Assembly: GCF_000425385.1 (NCBI RefSeq)
Contig: NZ_AUDI01000001.1
Location: forward strand, 496,001 to 560,000
Length of the DNA: 64,000 nt
Direction: 5' to 3'
Origin: Pseudoduganella violaceinigra DSM 15887
GTDB taxonomy: Bacteria > Pseudomonadota > Gammaproteobacteria > Burkholderiales > Burkholderiaceae_D
This document shows, in pieces, positions 1 to 9,816 of the stretch (the first letter of the stretch is position 1; each line of letters begins with the position of its first letter). The notes under the pieces are model-generated. The model made no database searches, was not told where the DNA came from, and saw only the letters and a list, made by a program, of their open reading frames with translations. A program made the position numbers and the translations under genes.

Positions 1-325
1 TATGGTTGCCGTCCGCCAGCTTGCTGGCCGGCGTGTAGCGGATATCGCCGGCGCTCACGGCGGACTTGCCGGTCACGTCGACGCTGTCGACCTTTAAGAG
101 GATTTTGCCGGTGTCGATGACTGCGCCGGGAGACGCCTGGAATGTGGCGGAAATCACAGGCAGGGGGTTCGCTTGCGCCGCGACGGGCGCACGGCTGCCG
201 ATCGTCGGCATGGCGGCCAAGGCGTCCATGTGCGGCAAGGCGAACGCCAATACCCCGATGACTACCGCAACAATCCATTGGACCATTGGTGCGCGCTGCA
301 CGCTGCGCCATGTCAACAAACCCAT
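1..325 (-). CDS. Secreted protein of unknown function, N-terminal part (cut by window edge)
   Basis: The gene runs off the left edge, so only about 108 N-terminal residues are visible. The ATG at 325 is preceded by GGGAG at a normal distance, which fixes the start. The protein opens with a short basic stretch, then a hydrophobic segment (VQWIVAVVIGVLAFALP) that works as a signal peptide or anchor. A mature part follows with short beta-like stretches (LLKVDSVDVTGKSAVSAGDI), as in Ig-like or filament-type adhesin domains. The family cannot be decided from this fragment. A good promoter lies just upstream. Confidence 0.6.
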   Translation of the reverse strand, partial: MGLLTWRSVQRAPMVQWIVAVVIGVLAFALPHMDALAAMPTIGSRAPVAAQANPLPVISATFQASPGAVIDTGKILLKVDSVDVTGKSAVSAGDIRYTPASKLADGNH

Positions 326-403
326 CTATAAACTCCCGGATAGTTTCAAATCGCCCCGCCCAGGCCTGGACACAGGCGGAATCAACCCAGCAGTTTACCA
401 GCG

Positions 404-432
404 TTTATTGCCAGAATTACACAATGGGTCAA
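404..432 (-). promoter_or_regulatory. Sigma-70 promoter for the gene cut off at the left edge
   Basis: On the minus strand TTGACC (427-432) and AATAAA (404-409) are separated by 17 bp, about 80 bp before the ATG at 325. An AT-rich tract at 430-455 sits just upstream like an UP element. Seen in sequence; activity is inferred. Confidence 0.5.
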
Positions 433-528
433 ATAATAATTATTTTTTGGATAATAGCCACACTTCCGTGGCGCGCCACGGAAATCGGATAGGAAGAAAG
501 GCGCTGCGGGCCAGCGGGCCCGCCGGAT

Positions 529-1266
529 TTATCCGCGCCGTGGTGCGCGGCGGCGCAGCACGGCCATGCCGGCCAGACCTGCCAGCAGCAAGGCCAGGCC
601 CGCCGGTTCGGGCACCGCTTGCGCATCTTCGGGCGGCAGGGAATCGGTGCCGGAAGACCACAGGTTGGCGATCAGGCTGCCGGACAAGCCATCCGCGCCG
701 GAATCGAAGACCAGCGTCAGGATGCCCGACTCGAGGGCGTTGAATCCTGCCAGCGCTGCATCGGCGCTGAAGTCCTGGCCAAATCCGGTCGCCAGCAGGC
801 TGGCGCCGCTCTGCACGCTGACCTCATTGCCTTGGTTACCCGCCTGGCGCACATCCAAGCCGCGCCAGTCGAAGCTGAACACGACGCGGGTGAAAGGCGT
901 CAGCGCAAAATCGCCGCCGAAACCGGCGGCGGCCCCCAGCCAGCCCCGCGCGTGCTCGACGGAAGTCCGATAGAGTCCGCCATCGGCGCCGGCCAGTGCG
1001 AGACCATGCTGCGTCGCCACGGAAACTTGGCCCAGGTCCCAGCTCTCTTGCTGCTTGCCCTCGCCGCTTGTGACGATTTGATGCGCTTCCAGGCGATCCC
1101 AGCCCTTCGCAAATTGCACCTCGGCCGCGATGCCGTCGTTCTGCGCCAAGTCCTGGACCTGGACGCGGAAATTGGACAGCTCGAAGAAACCGGCGGGACC
1201 CGCAAAAGCGGTTGGCGCAGCCAGGGCGGCGGCGACCAGTCCAAGGGAAGCGAGAATTCGGCGCAT
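529..1266 (-). CDS. PEP-CTERM sorting domain protein
   Basis: A 245-residue exported protein. It starts with a signal peptide (MRRILASLGLVAAALAAP, cleaved near AFA) and ends with a typical PEP-CTERM tail: VPEP, a hydrophobic segment (LALLLAGLAGMAVL) and a basic RRR end. Such tails are handled by exosortase in exopolysaccharide-producing Gram-negatives; no exosortase is in this window. The middle (about 190 residues) is predicted beta-rich and not recognised. The longest frame begins with TTG at 1278, but the ATG at 1266 has GGAA about 8 nt upstream and is preferred. A perfect inverted repeat lies 15 nt upstream of the start and may be an operator. Confidence 0.85.
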   Translation of the reverse strand: MRRILASLGLVAAALAAPTAFAGPAGFFELSNFRVQVQDLAQNDGIAAEVQFAKGWDRLEAHQIVTSGEGKQQESWDLGQVSVATQHGLALAGADGGLYRTSVEHARGWLGAAAGFGGDFALTPFTRVVFSFDWRGLDVRQAGNQGNEVSVQSGASLLATGFGQDFSADAALAGFNALESGILTLVFDSGADGLSGSLIANLWSSGTDSLPPEDAQAVPEPAGLALLLAGLAGMAVLRRRAPRRG

Positions 1267-1280
1267 GCGGGGTTCCAAAA

Positions 1281-1296
1281 TCGATAAAATTATCGA
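1281..1296. promoter_or_regulatory. Perfect inverted repeat before the PEP-CTERM gene (putative operator)
   Basis: TCGATAA-AA-TTATCGA is a perfect 7+2+7 palindrome ending 15 bp before the start codon of the PEP-CTERM gene. On the minus strand it contains GATAAT, a possible -10 element. It could be a repressor site or a 5' leader hairpin; it has no GC-rich stem or U tract, so it is not a terminator. Confidence 0.4.
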
Positions 1297-1324
1297 ATTG
1301 TAAAGTGCTTCTCTGCCCCGGGCA

Positions 1325-1350
1325 ATAAAAAAAGCGCCCGGAGGCGCTTC
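1325..1350 (-). terminator. Intrinsic terminator of gap
   Basis: Stem AAGCGCC/GGCGCTT with loop CGGA, followed on the minus strand by a run of seven T. It lies about 25 bp past the gap stop codon and ends the tkt-gap transcript. Confidence 0.8.
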
Positions 1351-1372
1351 TTTTGGCGGTACAGACTGCCGA

Positions 1373-2383
<1,011 letters not shown>

Positions 2384-2407
2384 GCTGTTTACTCCTGATG
2401 ATAGAAA

Positions 2408-4399
2408 TTAGATGACTGCTTTGACTTTTGCCACGACATTGTCGACAGTGAAGCCGAAGTGCTTGAACAGCACGCCCGCCGGCGCCGATTCGCCGAAGGT
2501 GTCGATACCGACCACGGCGCCCTCCAGGCCGACATACTTGTACCAGAACGACGTGACGCCCGCTTCGATCGCAACGCGCGGCATGCCCTTGGTCAACACG
2601 GACGCCTTGTAGGCCGCGTCCTGGCGGTCGAACACGTCGGTCGACGGCATGGACACCACGCGCACCGGGGTGCCGGCGGCCTTCAGTTCGGCGGCCGCTT
2701 TCATGGCCAGTTCCACTTCGGAGCCGGTGGCGATGATGATGGCCTTGGCGCCGGCTTCGTCGGACAGCACGTAGCCGCCCTTGCCGACGTTGGCCAGCAC
2801 TTCAGGCGAACGCTCGAGGAACGGCAGGTTCTGGCGCGAGAAGATCAGGGTCGATGGACCATCCTTGCGCTTGACGGATTCGCCCCACGCCACCATCGAT
2901 TCGACGGTGTCGGCCGGACGCCAGTTGTCCAGATTAGGGATCAGGCGCAGCGAGGACACATGTTCCACCGACTGGTGGGTCGGACCGTCTTCGCCCAGGC
3001 CGATCGAGTCGTGGGTGAACACGAACAGGGCGCGCTGCTTCATCAGCGCAGCCATGCGCAGCGCATTGCGGCTGTAGTCGGCGAAGGTCAGGAAGGTCGC
3101 GCCGAACGGGATGAAGCCGCCGTGCAGGGCGACGCCGTTCATGATGGCGGACATGCCGAATTCGCGCACGCCGTAGTTGATATGGTTGCCCGGCACGCCG
3201 GAACGAACGGCGATGCATTCCTTCCAGTTGGTCAGGTTGGAGCCGGTCAGGTCGGCCGAACCGCCCAGGAATTCAGGCAACACCGGTGCCAGCGCCTGAA
3301 TCGCGTTCTGCGATGCCTTGCGGGTGGCAATGGTTTCCTTCTTCTCGATGCAGGCGGCAATGGCGGCATCCAGGGTGGCCTGGAAGTTGCCCGGCAGTTC
3401 GCCCTTCATGCGGCGGGTCAGTTCGGCCGCTTCGGCCGGGTATTGGGCCGAGTACTTGGCGAACAGCGCGTTCCAGCTGGCTTCGAACTGCGCGCCCTGC
3501 TGTTTGAAGTCCCATGCTTCCTTGACATCGTGCGGGATGTCGAACGGCTCGGCGCCCCAGGAGATGTACTCGCGCACTGCGGCGATTTCCTTGTCGCCCA
3601 GCGGTGCGCCGTGCACCTTGTCGCCGCCTTGCAGGTTCGGCGAGCCCTTGCCGATGATGGTCTTGCAGCACACCAGGGTTGGCTTGTCGGATTGCTTGGC
3701 TTGCTCGATGGCGGCCGACAGGGCTGCCACGTCATGGCCGTCGACATTCTTGATCACGTTCCAGCCGTAGGACTCGAAACGCTTAGGGGTGTCGTCGGTG
3801 AACCAGCCTTCGACCTTGCCGTCGATGGAGATGCCGTTGTCGTCGTACAGGGCGATCAGCTTTTTCAGGCCCAGGGTGCCGGCCAGCGAGCACACCTCAT
3901 GCGAGATGCCTTCCATCAGGCAGCCGTCGCCGAGGAAGGCGTAGGTGTAGTGGTCGACCACGTCGAAGCCAGGCTTGTTGAATTCGGCAGCCAGCAGCCA
4001 TTCAGCCAGCGCCATGCCGACCGCGTTGGCGATGCCCTGGCCCAGCGGGCCGGTGGTGGTTTCCACGCCCGGGGTGTAGCCGACTTCCGGGTGGCCCGGG
4101 GTCTTGGAATGCAGTTGGCGGAAATTCTTGATCTCTTCCATCGGCAGGTCGTAACCCGACAGGTGCAGCAGCGCGTAGTGCAGCATCGAGCCGTGGCCGT
4201 TGGACAGCAGGAAGCGGTCGCGGTTGACCCAGGCTGGATTGGTCGGGTTGTGGCGGTGGTGGCCGCTCCACAATGCTACGGCGATCTCAGCCATGCCCAT
4301 GGGCATGCCTGGGTGGCCGGAATTGGCCTTCTGCACAGCGTCCATTGCCAGCGCGCGGATCGCATTGGCCATTTTGGTGAAGGGGAGCGAAGTTTTCAT
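2408..4399 (-). CDS. tkt: Transketolase
   Basis: A 663-residue thiamine-diphosphate enzyme that moves two-carbon ketol units between sugar phosphates in the non-oxidative pentose phosphate pathway. The N-terminal [13 protein letters not shown] motif, the ThDP/Mg loop ([12 protein letters not shown]) and the pyrimidine-domain motif [15 protein letters not shown] are all present, and length matches bacterial Tkt. It is first in the tkt-gap operon and divergent from rsmE. The 124-bp upstream gap holds a possible -10 (TAAAAT, minus strand, near 4470) without a clear -35. Confidence 0.97.
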   Translation of the reverse strand: MKTSLPFTKMANAIRALAMDAVQKANSGHPGMPMGMAEIAVALWSGHHRHNPTNPAWVNRDRFLLSNGHGSMLHYALLHLSGYDLPMEEIKNFRQLHSKTPGHPEVGYTPGVETTTGPLGQGIANAVGMALAEWLLAAEFNKPGFDVVDHYTYAFLGDGCLMEGISHEVCSLAGTLGLKKLIALYDDNGISIDGKVEGWFTDDTPKRFESYGWNVIKNVDGHDVAALSAAIEQAKQSDKPTLVCCKTIIGKGSPNLQGGDKVHGAPLGDKEIAAVREYISWGAEPFDIPHDVKEAWDFKQQGAQFEASWNALFAKYSAQYPAEAAELTRRMKGELPGNFQATLDAAIAACIEKKETIATRKASQNAIQALAPVLPEFLGGSADLTGSNLTNWKECIAVRSGVPGNHINYGVREFGMSAIMNGVALHGGFIPFGATFLTFADYSRNALRMAALMKQRALFVFTHDSIGLGEDGPTHQSVEHVSSLRLIPNLDNWRPADTVESMVAWGESVKRKDGPSTLIFSRQNLPFLERSPEVLANVGKGGYVLSDEAGAKAIIIATGSEVELAMKAAAELKAAGTPVRVVSMPSTDVFDRQDAAYKASVLTKGMPRVAIEAGVTSFWYKYVGLEGAVVGIDTFGESAPAGVLFKHFGFTVDNVVAKVKAVI

Positions 4400-4523
4400 C
4401 GTTTATCGAGGAAGGTTGAGTGTTTGGTGCAGTGCGGCATGGACCGCTTCAGTAACCCGATATTTTACCAGAGCAGGACCGCAGCGCTTAAAATTGGTGC
4501 ATTTCAACTAATCCTGTCAGCCC

Positions 4524-5249
4524 ATGCCTCGTTTCCACGTGCCACAGCCCCTTGCCGCCGGCCAGCAGCTGGAGCTGCCCGCCACGGTCGCCCACCATAT
4601 CCACGTGGTGCGCATGGCGCCGGGCGACACGCTGAGCCTGTTCAATGGCGATGGCGGCGAGTACACGGCAGTGTTGACGGAAGTGCAAAAGAAGAAGGCC
4701 TGGGCGGAGGTCAAGGTCTTCCATCCGCGCGAGGCCGAGCTGCCCTTTGCCGTGACCTTGGCCCAGGCCCTGCCCGAGGGGTCGAAGATGGACTGGATCA
4801 TCGAAAAGGCGGTCGAGTTGGGGGTGGCTGCGGTCCAGCCGCTGGCGGCGCGGCGCTGCGTGGTGCGGCTGTCAGCCGAGCGGGCGGAAAAGAAGCTTGA
4901 GCATTGGAACGGGATTGTGGTGTCGGCGTCCGAACAGTGCGGCCGCAACCGCCTGGCGCAAGTGGCGGCGCCGCTCGAATTGCGCGACTGGATCGGCCAG
5001 CAGGACTTGCATAAGCGCGTGCTCCTGACCCCGCGCGCCAGCGAATCGCTTGCTGATTGGGCGCGTCACCAGCCGGCCCAGGCGCTCAGCATCATGGTCG
5101 GGCCGGAAGGCGGCTTTTCCGACGAAGAAGAAGTCGAGGCGCTGAAACATGGCGCCCTGCCCCTCTCCATCGGCGCGCGCGTGCTGCGCACGGAAACCGC
5201 GGCGTTGGCGGCGCTGTCGATCCTCGCTGCTGCCTGGGGCGGCATCTGA
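4524..5249 (+). CDS. rsmE: 16S rRNA (uracil(1498)-N(3))-methyltransferase RsmE
   Basis: A 241-residue SPOUT-class methyltransferase that methylates N3 of U1498 in 16S rRNA. It has the N-terminal PUA-like part (HHIHVVRMAPGD, LFNGDGGEYTA) and the C-terminal SAM-binding knot: MVGPEGGFSDEE and IGARVLRTETAALAAL. The start follows a poor ribosome site but matches the family N-terminus (MPRFHVPQ). It is convergent with the Sel1-type gene 15 bp downstream, with no recognisable terminator between them. Confidence 0.95.
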   Translation: MPRFHVPQPLAAGQQLELPATVAHHIHVVRMAPGDTLSLFNGDGGEYTAVLTEVQKKKAWAEVKVFHPREAELPFAVTLAQALPEGSKMDWIIEKAVELGVAAVQPLAARRCVVRLSAERAEKKLEHWNGIVVSASEQCGRNRLAQVAAPLELRDWIGQQDLHKRVLLTPRASESLADWARHQPAQALSIMVGPEGGFSDEEEVEALKHGALPLSIGARVLRTETAALAALSILAAAWGGI

Positions 5250-5264
5250 GCCGCGACGATGGTC

Positions 5265-6059
5265 TTATCGGCGGCTGCCCCGGGCGCCGTTTGGCAAATA
5301 GATTGCGCTTGGCGTAGTCATCAGCTCGCGATACTGCTGGTTCACATCGCCCAGCAGTTTCTTCTGTTGCTCGATGTCAAGCTGGCGCTTCTTTTGGTCC
5401 GCGTCCACCCTGCCATACCAGGCTTCATGGGCGGCCAGCACAGCGCTTCCTTGCTGGCGAGCATCCGCGTCCACCTGGGCGTACGCTTTATCCATGGTGG
5501 CGCGCGCCTGCTGCAACTCCCCGAGGCTCATCAGCTTGGCCACGTCAAGCGGAATCCGCTTGCCAGCCGGCAAAGCCTCCTGCAAGCCCTTGGAGAATGC
5601 CTGGTAGCACACCATCCAGGCATCCATCTGCGCCTGCACTTCCTTGATCTGGGCCTTCGAGAGTGAGTTCGCCGGGAATACGGGGGCGACGCATTGATAG
5701 CTCTCCAGTCGGACTTCCTCGCCCTTATAGCTCGACACGTAATAGGCAATATCCTTCTTGCGCATACGCCGCTCCTGCATGGTCAGCAAGGAATCGGCAG
5801 CATCCTTATGACCGGCGGCCTTAGCCTTGCTCAGCCAGACTTCCGCCAGGGTGAAATCCTCCGGCACGCCCTCGCCAAAGCCAAACATCTCACCCACCAT
5901 AAGTTGTGCTTCCGCGTTGCCAGCAGCCGCCAGTTTGCCCAGCAATTGATGGGCGCGCGTGAAATCCTGCGCCTCCCAGGCATTGATGCCATCGGCCAGC
6001 TCGTCGGCCTGCACGGGCGCGGCTAACAACAGCGCCAGGCTCAATACAAATACTTTCAT
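5265..6059 (-). CDS. Secreted Sel1/TPR-type repeat protein, module A
   Basis: A 264-residue protein with a signal peptide (MKVFVLSLALLLAAPVQA), then two Sel1/TPR-like helical repeats over about residues 20-90 (AAAGNAEAQLMVGEMFGFGEG and a second copy around AEVWLSKAKAAGHKDA). The C-terminal half has two Cys, LPAGKRIPLDVAKLM, and a charged helical region. It is a paralogue of the gene at 11479-12261, sharing KDIA, C-x-x-P-x-FPA, LPxGKRIPxD and the same length. It starts 20 bp past the terminator of the upstream TonB receptor gene and has a strong GGAGGA ribosome site. A periplasmic partner of that receptor is an inference from position alone. Confidence 0.75.
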   Translation of the reverse strand: MKVFVLSLALLLAAPVQADELADGINAWEAQDFTRAHQLLGKLAAAGNAEAQLMVGEMFGFGEGVPEDFTLAEVWLSKAKAAGHKDAADSLLTMQERRMRKKDIAYYVSSYKGEEVRLESYQCVAPVFPANSLSKAQIKEVQAQMDAWMVCYQAFSKGLQEALPAGKRIPLDVAKLMSLGELQQARATMDKAYAQVDADARQQGSAVLAAHEAWYGRVDADQKKRQLDIEQQKKLLGDVNQQYRELMTTPSAIYLPNGARGSRR

Positions 6060-6080
6060 ATTGAATGTTCCTCCATAAAG

Positions 6081-6110
6081 AAAAAACCGCGGCCAAGGCC
6101 GCGGTTTTTT
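6081..6110 (-). terminator. Intrinsic terminator of TonB receptor A
   Basis: A 14-bp stem, AAAAAACCGCGGCC with its complement and a 2-nt loop, ending in a T run on either strand. It lies between the receptor stop codon and the downstream Sel1-type gene. The same structure sits at the same place in module B (12282-12311). Confidence 0.85.
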
Positions 6111-6124
6111 TTCACGCCAGTTCC

Positions 6125-9100
6125 TTAGAACTTGGTGTTGTATTCCGCAGTGAACTTCACGGAACGCGGAGCGGTGTAGCTGATCACCGATTCGTACAGG
6201 TTGTAACGGCTGTTGTTGGTGTTGTAACGCTCGTACACCTTCTGAGTCGTTTGCTCGTCGAACACGTTCAGCACATCAACCTGGACTTTGAAGCCCTTGA
6301 AGAAGTCCGGCTTATAGGCCAGGTTCAGGTCCAGATTACGGTCCGATGGCAGACGCCCCACGGTTCCGCGCGGCGAAGGCGTGTTTTGCAGGCCGGTGGC
6401 GCCGAAGCAGTAGTGCGAAGCCGACTGGTAGTTCGGCGCGCCCGTGCCGGCACCAGTGGTCGGATTGGTACCGGAGCAGCTGCGTGGACGGCCAGAAGCC
6501 AACAGGCCCGAAGCGCCAACGGTCCACTCAGGCGTCAGGTCATAGAAGGCAATCGCCTTGACCTGGTGACGGCGATCGTTTGGCAGGGAGCCATAGCCGT
6601 ACTTCATCAGCTCAGCATAGTCCCAGGTTTGGGTCGCTGCTACGTCGCCCTGGCCGGTCGAAGTGTCGGACAAGGTCTGGCCTTCGGTGTTGCCTTTGCT
6701 GCGGCCCAGGGTGTAGTTGATACGGCCGTACCAGCCGTCGCGGTATGGGTGCTCAGCGAAGAGGTCCAGCGCGGCGTAGGTACGCTTCGCCTTTTCGAAG
6801 CCGAGGTCTTCCTTGCTCAGGTGAACCTGAGTGTAGGTCTTGTTGCCAGCATAGTCGACCAGGAAATCATTGTCTTCGCCTGGATTGAACGATGCGCAGC
6901 TGAAACCAGCCCAGTTCGCGGTGTTGATATTGTGCGCGGCAGCATATTTGACGAATGGACGCTTGTCGCAGAAGTCGTCAATCGTCGACTTCAGCGTACG
7001 GTAGGTCGCTTTCACGCCGACGTTCAGAGACGGCGACAGGGCTTTTTCAAAGCCCAGGGTCAGTTCGTCCTGGAACGAAGGCTTCATCTTCAGCGCAGCT
7101 ACGGTGTTCGGATCCTTCGCCTGGCCGAACTCGTCGTTGCCGGACAGGACGCCGGACAATGCGGTCAAGCCGGTCGGTGCACCGTGTGCGTCGGTACCGG
7201 TATAGGCATAGAACTGGCTGGTGTTCAGGGAGCCGTTGGCGCCACGCAGAGCGACCAGGGTTGGCATCTGGATGGTGTAACGGCCAGCGCTGCCGAATAC
7301 CTTGAACGAGGAATCACCGTTTACATCCCACGACGCATTCACACGTGGAGCGTACTGGTTCTGCATCTTGATGTACTTAGTACCGTCCTGGTTGGCGTTA
7401 TAGAAGCCTTCACGACGCAGACCTGCCGTCACCAGGATGTCCTTGGTCACCTGCCAGCGGTCTTCCAGGTATTGCGCATCCTGGCCAGCATAAGCGTTCG
7501 ACACGGTGGAGGACTTGCGCAGTTCCACGTAGTAACCCTGTGCTGCCAGGCCGCCCAGCGGGGTCATTGCATTCATGGTACCGCCGGTAACTGCAGTTGG
7601 CACACCTGGAGTTTTGTTCAGCTGGTATGCCCAGGTCTGGCCGCCGGCCATCTGGTCGCCAGCATTCAGCGAGGACATCTTGTTGTTGTCCAGACCGGCG
7701 CGCAGGGTGTGCGTACCGATCTTGTATTCCAGGTCCAGGCGCTTGGACGTGACGCGGTCGGTCGAACCGTTGTAAGGCTGGTCGTCCGAGAATGGCTGGC
7801 CACCCTCGTAGTTGAAGCCTGGCACCTGCGCTTCAGGCGGTGCGCTCACCTGGGCCAGGGTTGGGTCGTAGCCTGCAGGCTGGTAAATGTGGGTGGCCTT
7901 CGACTTACCGAACAGTGCGTTGACGGTCAGGTTATCGGTGAGGTTGCCTACGTAGCGCAGGATGTTGGCTTGGCCGCCATTCGGATTGAACGGACCGTAT
8001 TCTTCATGGGTCGACGATTTAACCGTGGCACCTGCGGTACGGGTCGCGTAGTCATAAGAACGGTAAGAAGTATCGGTCTGCGGCAGGTCGCCCAGTGCGG
8101 TAAATTCCAGACGGTGGTTGTCCGAGATGTTCCAGTCCAGTTTGCCGTAGTAGCGCTTGGTAGTGGTCTCGTAGTCGCGCCAGCCGTTGTCCTTCAACGT
8201 GGTCGAGGTACGGCTCAGGTAGACGCCGTTGCTTTCCAGTTTGGTCTGCTCCAGGGAAACGAAGCCGAACAGCTTGTCCTTGATCAGCGGGCCGCCGACG
8301 TACACCGATTCCTGGGTTTGCTGCAGCTTGTTGTCTTCGCGGCGCATGCGCAGGGTACCGTCGGTACCAGATTTCACACTACCGTCGGCGTTCAACACGG
8401 CAGGGAAGGCGCCGGTGTTGTTGTAGTAATAATCACGGTATTTGCCGCGCATAGAACGTGGGGTGATCGACGCCATCGCGCCGGCTTCCCAGGTGTTAGT
8501 ACCGCTCTTGGTAGTGATGTTCACCACACCGCCCACGGAACGGCCGAATTCAACGCCGTAGCCGCCGGTCAGCACTTGCGCCTGGGCGATCGCGCCGAAC
8601 GGCAGTTCGAAGCCACCCAGCTGCGTCAGCGGGTTCGTGACCGGGAAGCCATTGATGTAGTAGGCGTTTTCGGACGCGCCGCCGCCGCCGATCGAAGCAC
8701 CGGCCGAATAGGTTGGGTCGCCGCGGGTGGTGTTAGGAGCCAATTGCACGATGCCTTCCACGTTACGTGGCATAGGCAGTTTTTCCAGTTCCTTGGCGGT
8801 GAAAGTCGATCCGTTGGTCGAGCTCGACACGTCGATGCGGCTGCGGCGGCCAGTCACCTGAACTGCTTGCATGCCGGAGGTAGGGAACACCGCTTCAACG
8901 CCCTGGCCAGCCAGCACTTCGAGCTGGGTGGTGCCAACGGTGGCGCTGCCCTTGTGCAGGGTTACGGTATAGGTACCGATTGGCAGGGAGGTGACGCGGA
9001 AAGTACCGTTGGCGTCGACCGCGGTATTACGGGTCTGGTTGGTGTCGTTATTTTTCAATGTCACCGAATCGCCAGAACCGGCGGCAATCTTGCCATATAC

Positions 9101-9211
9101 CGTACCAGCGGCGTTCGACTGTGCCATCGCTGGCTCCATCACGGCCACACCCATGGTGCCGGTGGCGAACGCCAGGGCCAGGGCACGTGCAATAACAGTT
9201 TTTCTCAACAT
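6125..9211 (-). CDS. Oar-like TonB-dependent receptor with N-terminal carboxypeptidase-regulatory-like domain, module A
   Basis: A 1028-residue outer-membrane receptor. The signal peptide (MLRKTVIARALALAFATG to AMAQ) is followed by a CarboxypepD_reg-like Ig domain (about residues 32-105: AAGTVYGKIAAGSG, SLPIGTYTVTLHKG). Next come the plug domain (VEGIVQLAPNT, GASENAYYINGFPVTNPLTQ, GYGVEFGRSVGGVVNITTKSG) and a large beta-barrel with an aromatic C-terminal strand (FTAEYNTKF). The class imports bulky substrates using TonB energy; the ligand is unknown. The longest frame starts at TTG 9232, but ATG 9211 has AGGAA 6 nt upstream and gives a clean signal peptide. It has a close paralogue at 12324-15482 with the same leader and terminator. 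Confidence 0.92.
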   Translation of the reverse strand: MLRKTVIARALALAFATGTMGVAVMEPAMAQSNAAGTVYGKIAAGSGDSVTLKNNDTNQTRNTAVDANGTFRVTSLPIGTYTVTLHKGSATVGTTQLEVLAGQGVEAVFPTSGMQAVQVTGRRSRIDVSSSTNGSTFTAKELEKLPMPRNVEGIVQLAPNTTRGDPTYSAGASIGGGGASENAYYINGFPVTNPLTQLGGFELPFGAIAQAQVLTGGYGVEFGRSVGGVVNITTKSGTNTWEAGAMASITPRSMRGKYRDYYYNNTGAFPAVLNADGSVKSGTDGTLRMRREDNKLQQTQESVYVGGPLIKDKLFGFVSLEQTKLESNGVYLSRTSTTLKDNGWRDYETTTKRYYGKLDWNISDNHRLEFTALGDLPQTDTSYRSYDYATRTAGATVKSSTHEEYGPFNPNGGQANILRYVGNLTDNLTVNALFGKSKATHIYQPAGYDPTLAQVSAPPEAQVPGFNYEGGQPFSDDQPYNGSTDRVTSKRLDLEYKIGTHTLRAGLDNNKMSSLNAGDQMAGGQTWAYQLNKTPGVPTAVTGGTMNAMTPLGGLAAQGYYVELRKSSTVSNAYAGQDAQYLEDRWQVTKDILVTAGLRREGFYNANQDGTKYIKMQNQYAPRVNASWDVNGDSSFKVFGSAGRYTIQMPTLVALRGANGSLNTSQFYAYTGTDAHGAPTGLTALSGVLSGNDEFGQAKDPNTVAALKMKPSFQDELTLGFEKALSPSLNVGVKATYRTLKSTIDDFCDKRPFVKYAAAHNINTANWAGFSCASFNPGEDNDFLVDYAGNKTYTQVHLSKEDLGFEKAKRTYAALDLFAEHPYRDGWYGRINYTLGRSKGNTEGQTLSDTSTGQGDVAATQTWDYAELMKYGYGSLPNDRRHQVKAIAFYDLTPEWTVGASGLLASGRPRSCSGTNPTTGAGTGAPNYQSASHYCFGATGLQNTPSPRGTVGRLPSDRNLDLNLAYKPDFFKGFKVQVDVLNVFDEQTTQKVYERYNTNNSRYNLYESVISYTAPRSVKFTAEYNTKF

Positions 9212-9816
9212 ATCAGTTCCTAAAGTAAGCAATTTCCAACGGACAACAAATGGATTTCACCAGCCGCCCGCCTTCGTCAGCATTGTTTTTTTATACCGAC
9301 TCTCTCAAGTCGACTCGCCCTTCTAGCGAGCGCCAAATCATTTACAGGTGAATTGATTCCGGCAGCGATATAGAATCATGCCAGATGCAACCCAGTCAAT
9401 GAATAAACACCCAATAATATTAAAACACAACACTTTCGTGCTTCGTAGTTCAAAACAGTTGCCAACAATTGGGCAACTATCGCACAGATAGAGTGCAATT
9501 AACGCGGATGGGATTTGCAATAAAAGCAGGCTCGCGGATTAATCCTGGGAATATTCCAGTGAGTAACCGCATTATTTAATTCGGATTCGGAACTAAATGT
9601 CGATGCAACGGACAATTAACCTGAGGAATAATTCCTCAAATCAAGAGTGTTATTTGATGAACAGTAACTATTGCATCAACGGCTGGAAAAGTACAGGGCT
9701 TGCGCAGTTAAGAGCCGGACAAGCTTGCAATTAGTTGCGTCGATACAACGGCAGAAAGCGGGTAAAATGTCGCCTTTGGGCCCGTTGCGTGCCCCATCTT
9801 GCGTGGAAAGGCCATC
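9212..9816. promoter_or_regulatory. Divergent control region between TonB receptor A and the FAD oxidoreductase
   Basis: About 600 bp, clearly AT-richer than its surroundings and without a believable gene. It holds the receptor leader and promoter (9336-9399), a GGAATATTCC palindrome (9548-9557), a perfect inverted repeat TGAGGAA-TAA-TTCCTCA (9622-9638), and a possible -10 TAAAAT (9763-9768) for the oxidoreductase. The 9212-9400 part is homologous to 15483-15668. Confidence 0.55.
9370..9399 (-). promoter_or_regulatory. Promoter of TonB receptor A (extended -10 type)
   Basis: Minus strand TTGACT (9394-9399), 18-bp spacer, TTCTAT (9370-9375), with TG one base before the -10. Module B has TTGACG and TCCCAT with the same spacer and the same TG at 15639-15668. 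Downstream, a block with ACCTGTAAATGATT (minus strand, near 9336-9354) is also conserved and may be an operator or leader element. Confidence 0.5.

Noticed and set aside
2459..4900. Long forward open frame (813 codons) opposite tkt
   Set aside because: It is the antisense shadow of tkt caused by high GC third positions; composition is His/Gly/Arg-rich and no family motif is seen.
6065..9223. Forward open frame of over 1000 codons opposite TonB receptor A
   Set aside because: Antisense shadow; the minus-strand frame has a signal peptide, plug motifs and a ribosome site. The same holds for 12333-15494 opposite receptor B.
9361..9390. Possible sigma-54 promoter (TGGCATG) before TonB receptor A
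   Set aside because: The GG to GC spacing is not ten bases, and module B does not keep a -12 GC; a sigma-70 extended -10 reading fits both copies.
9338..9520. 60-codon minus-strand ORF in the receptor A leader
   Set aside because: It overlaps the mapped promoter and lacks a ribosome site.
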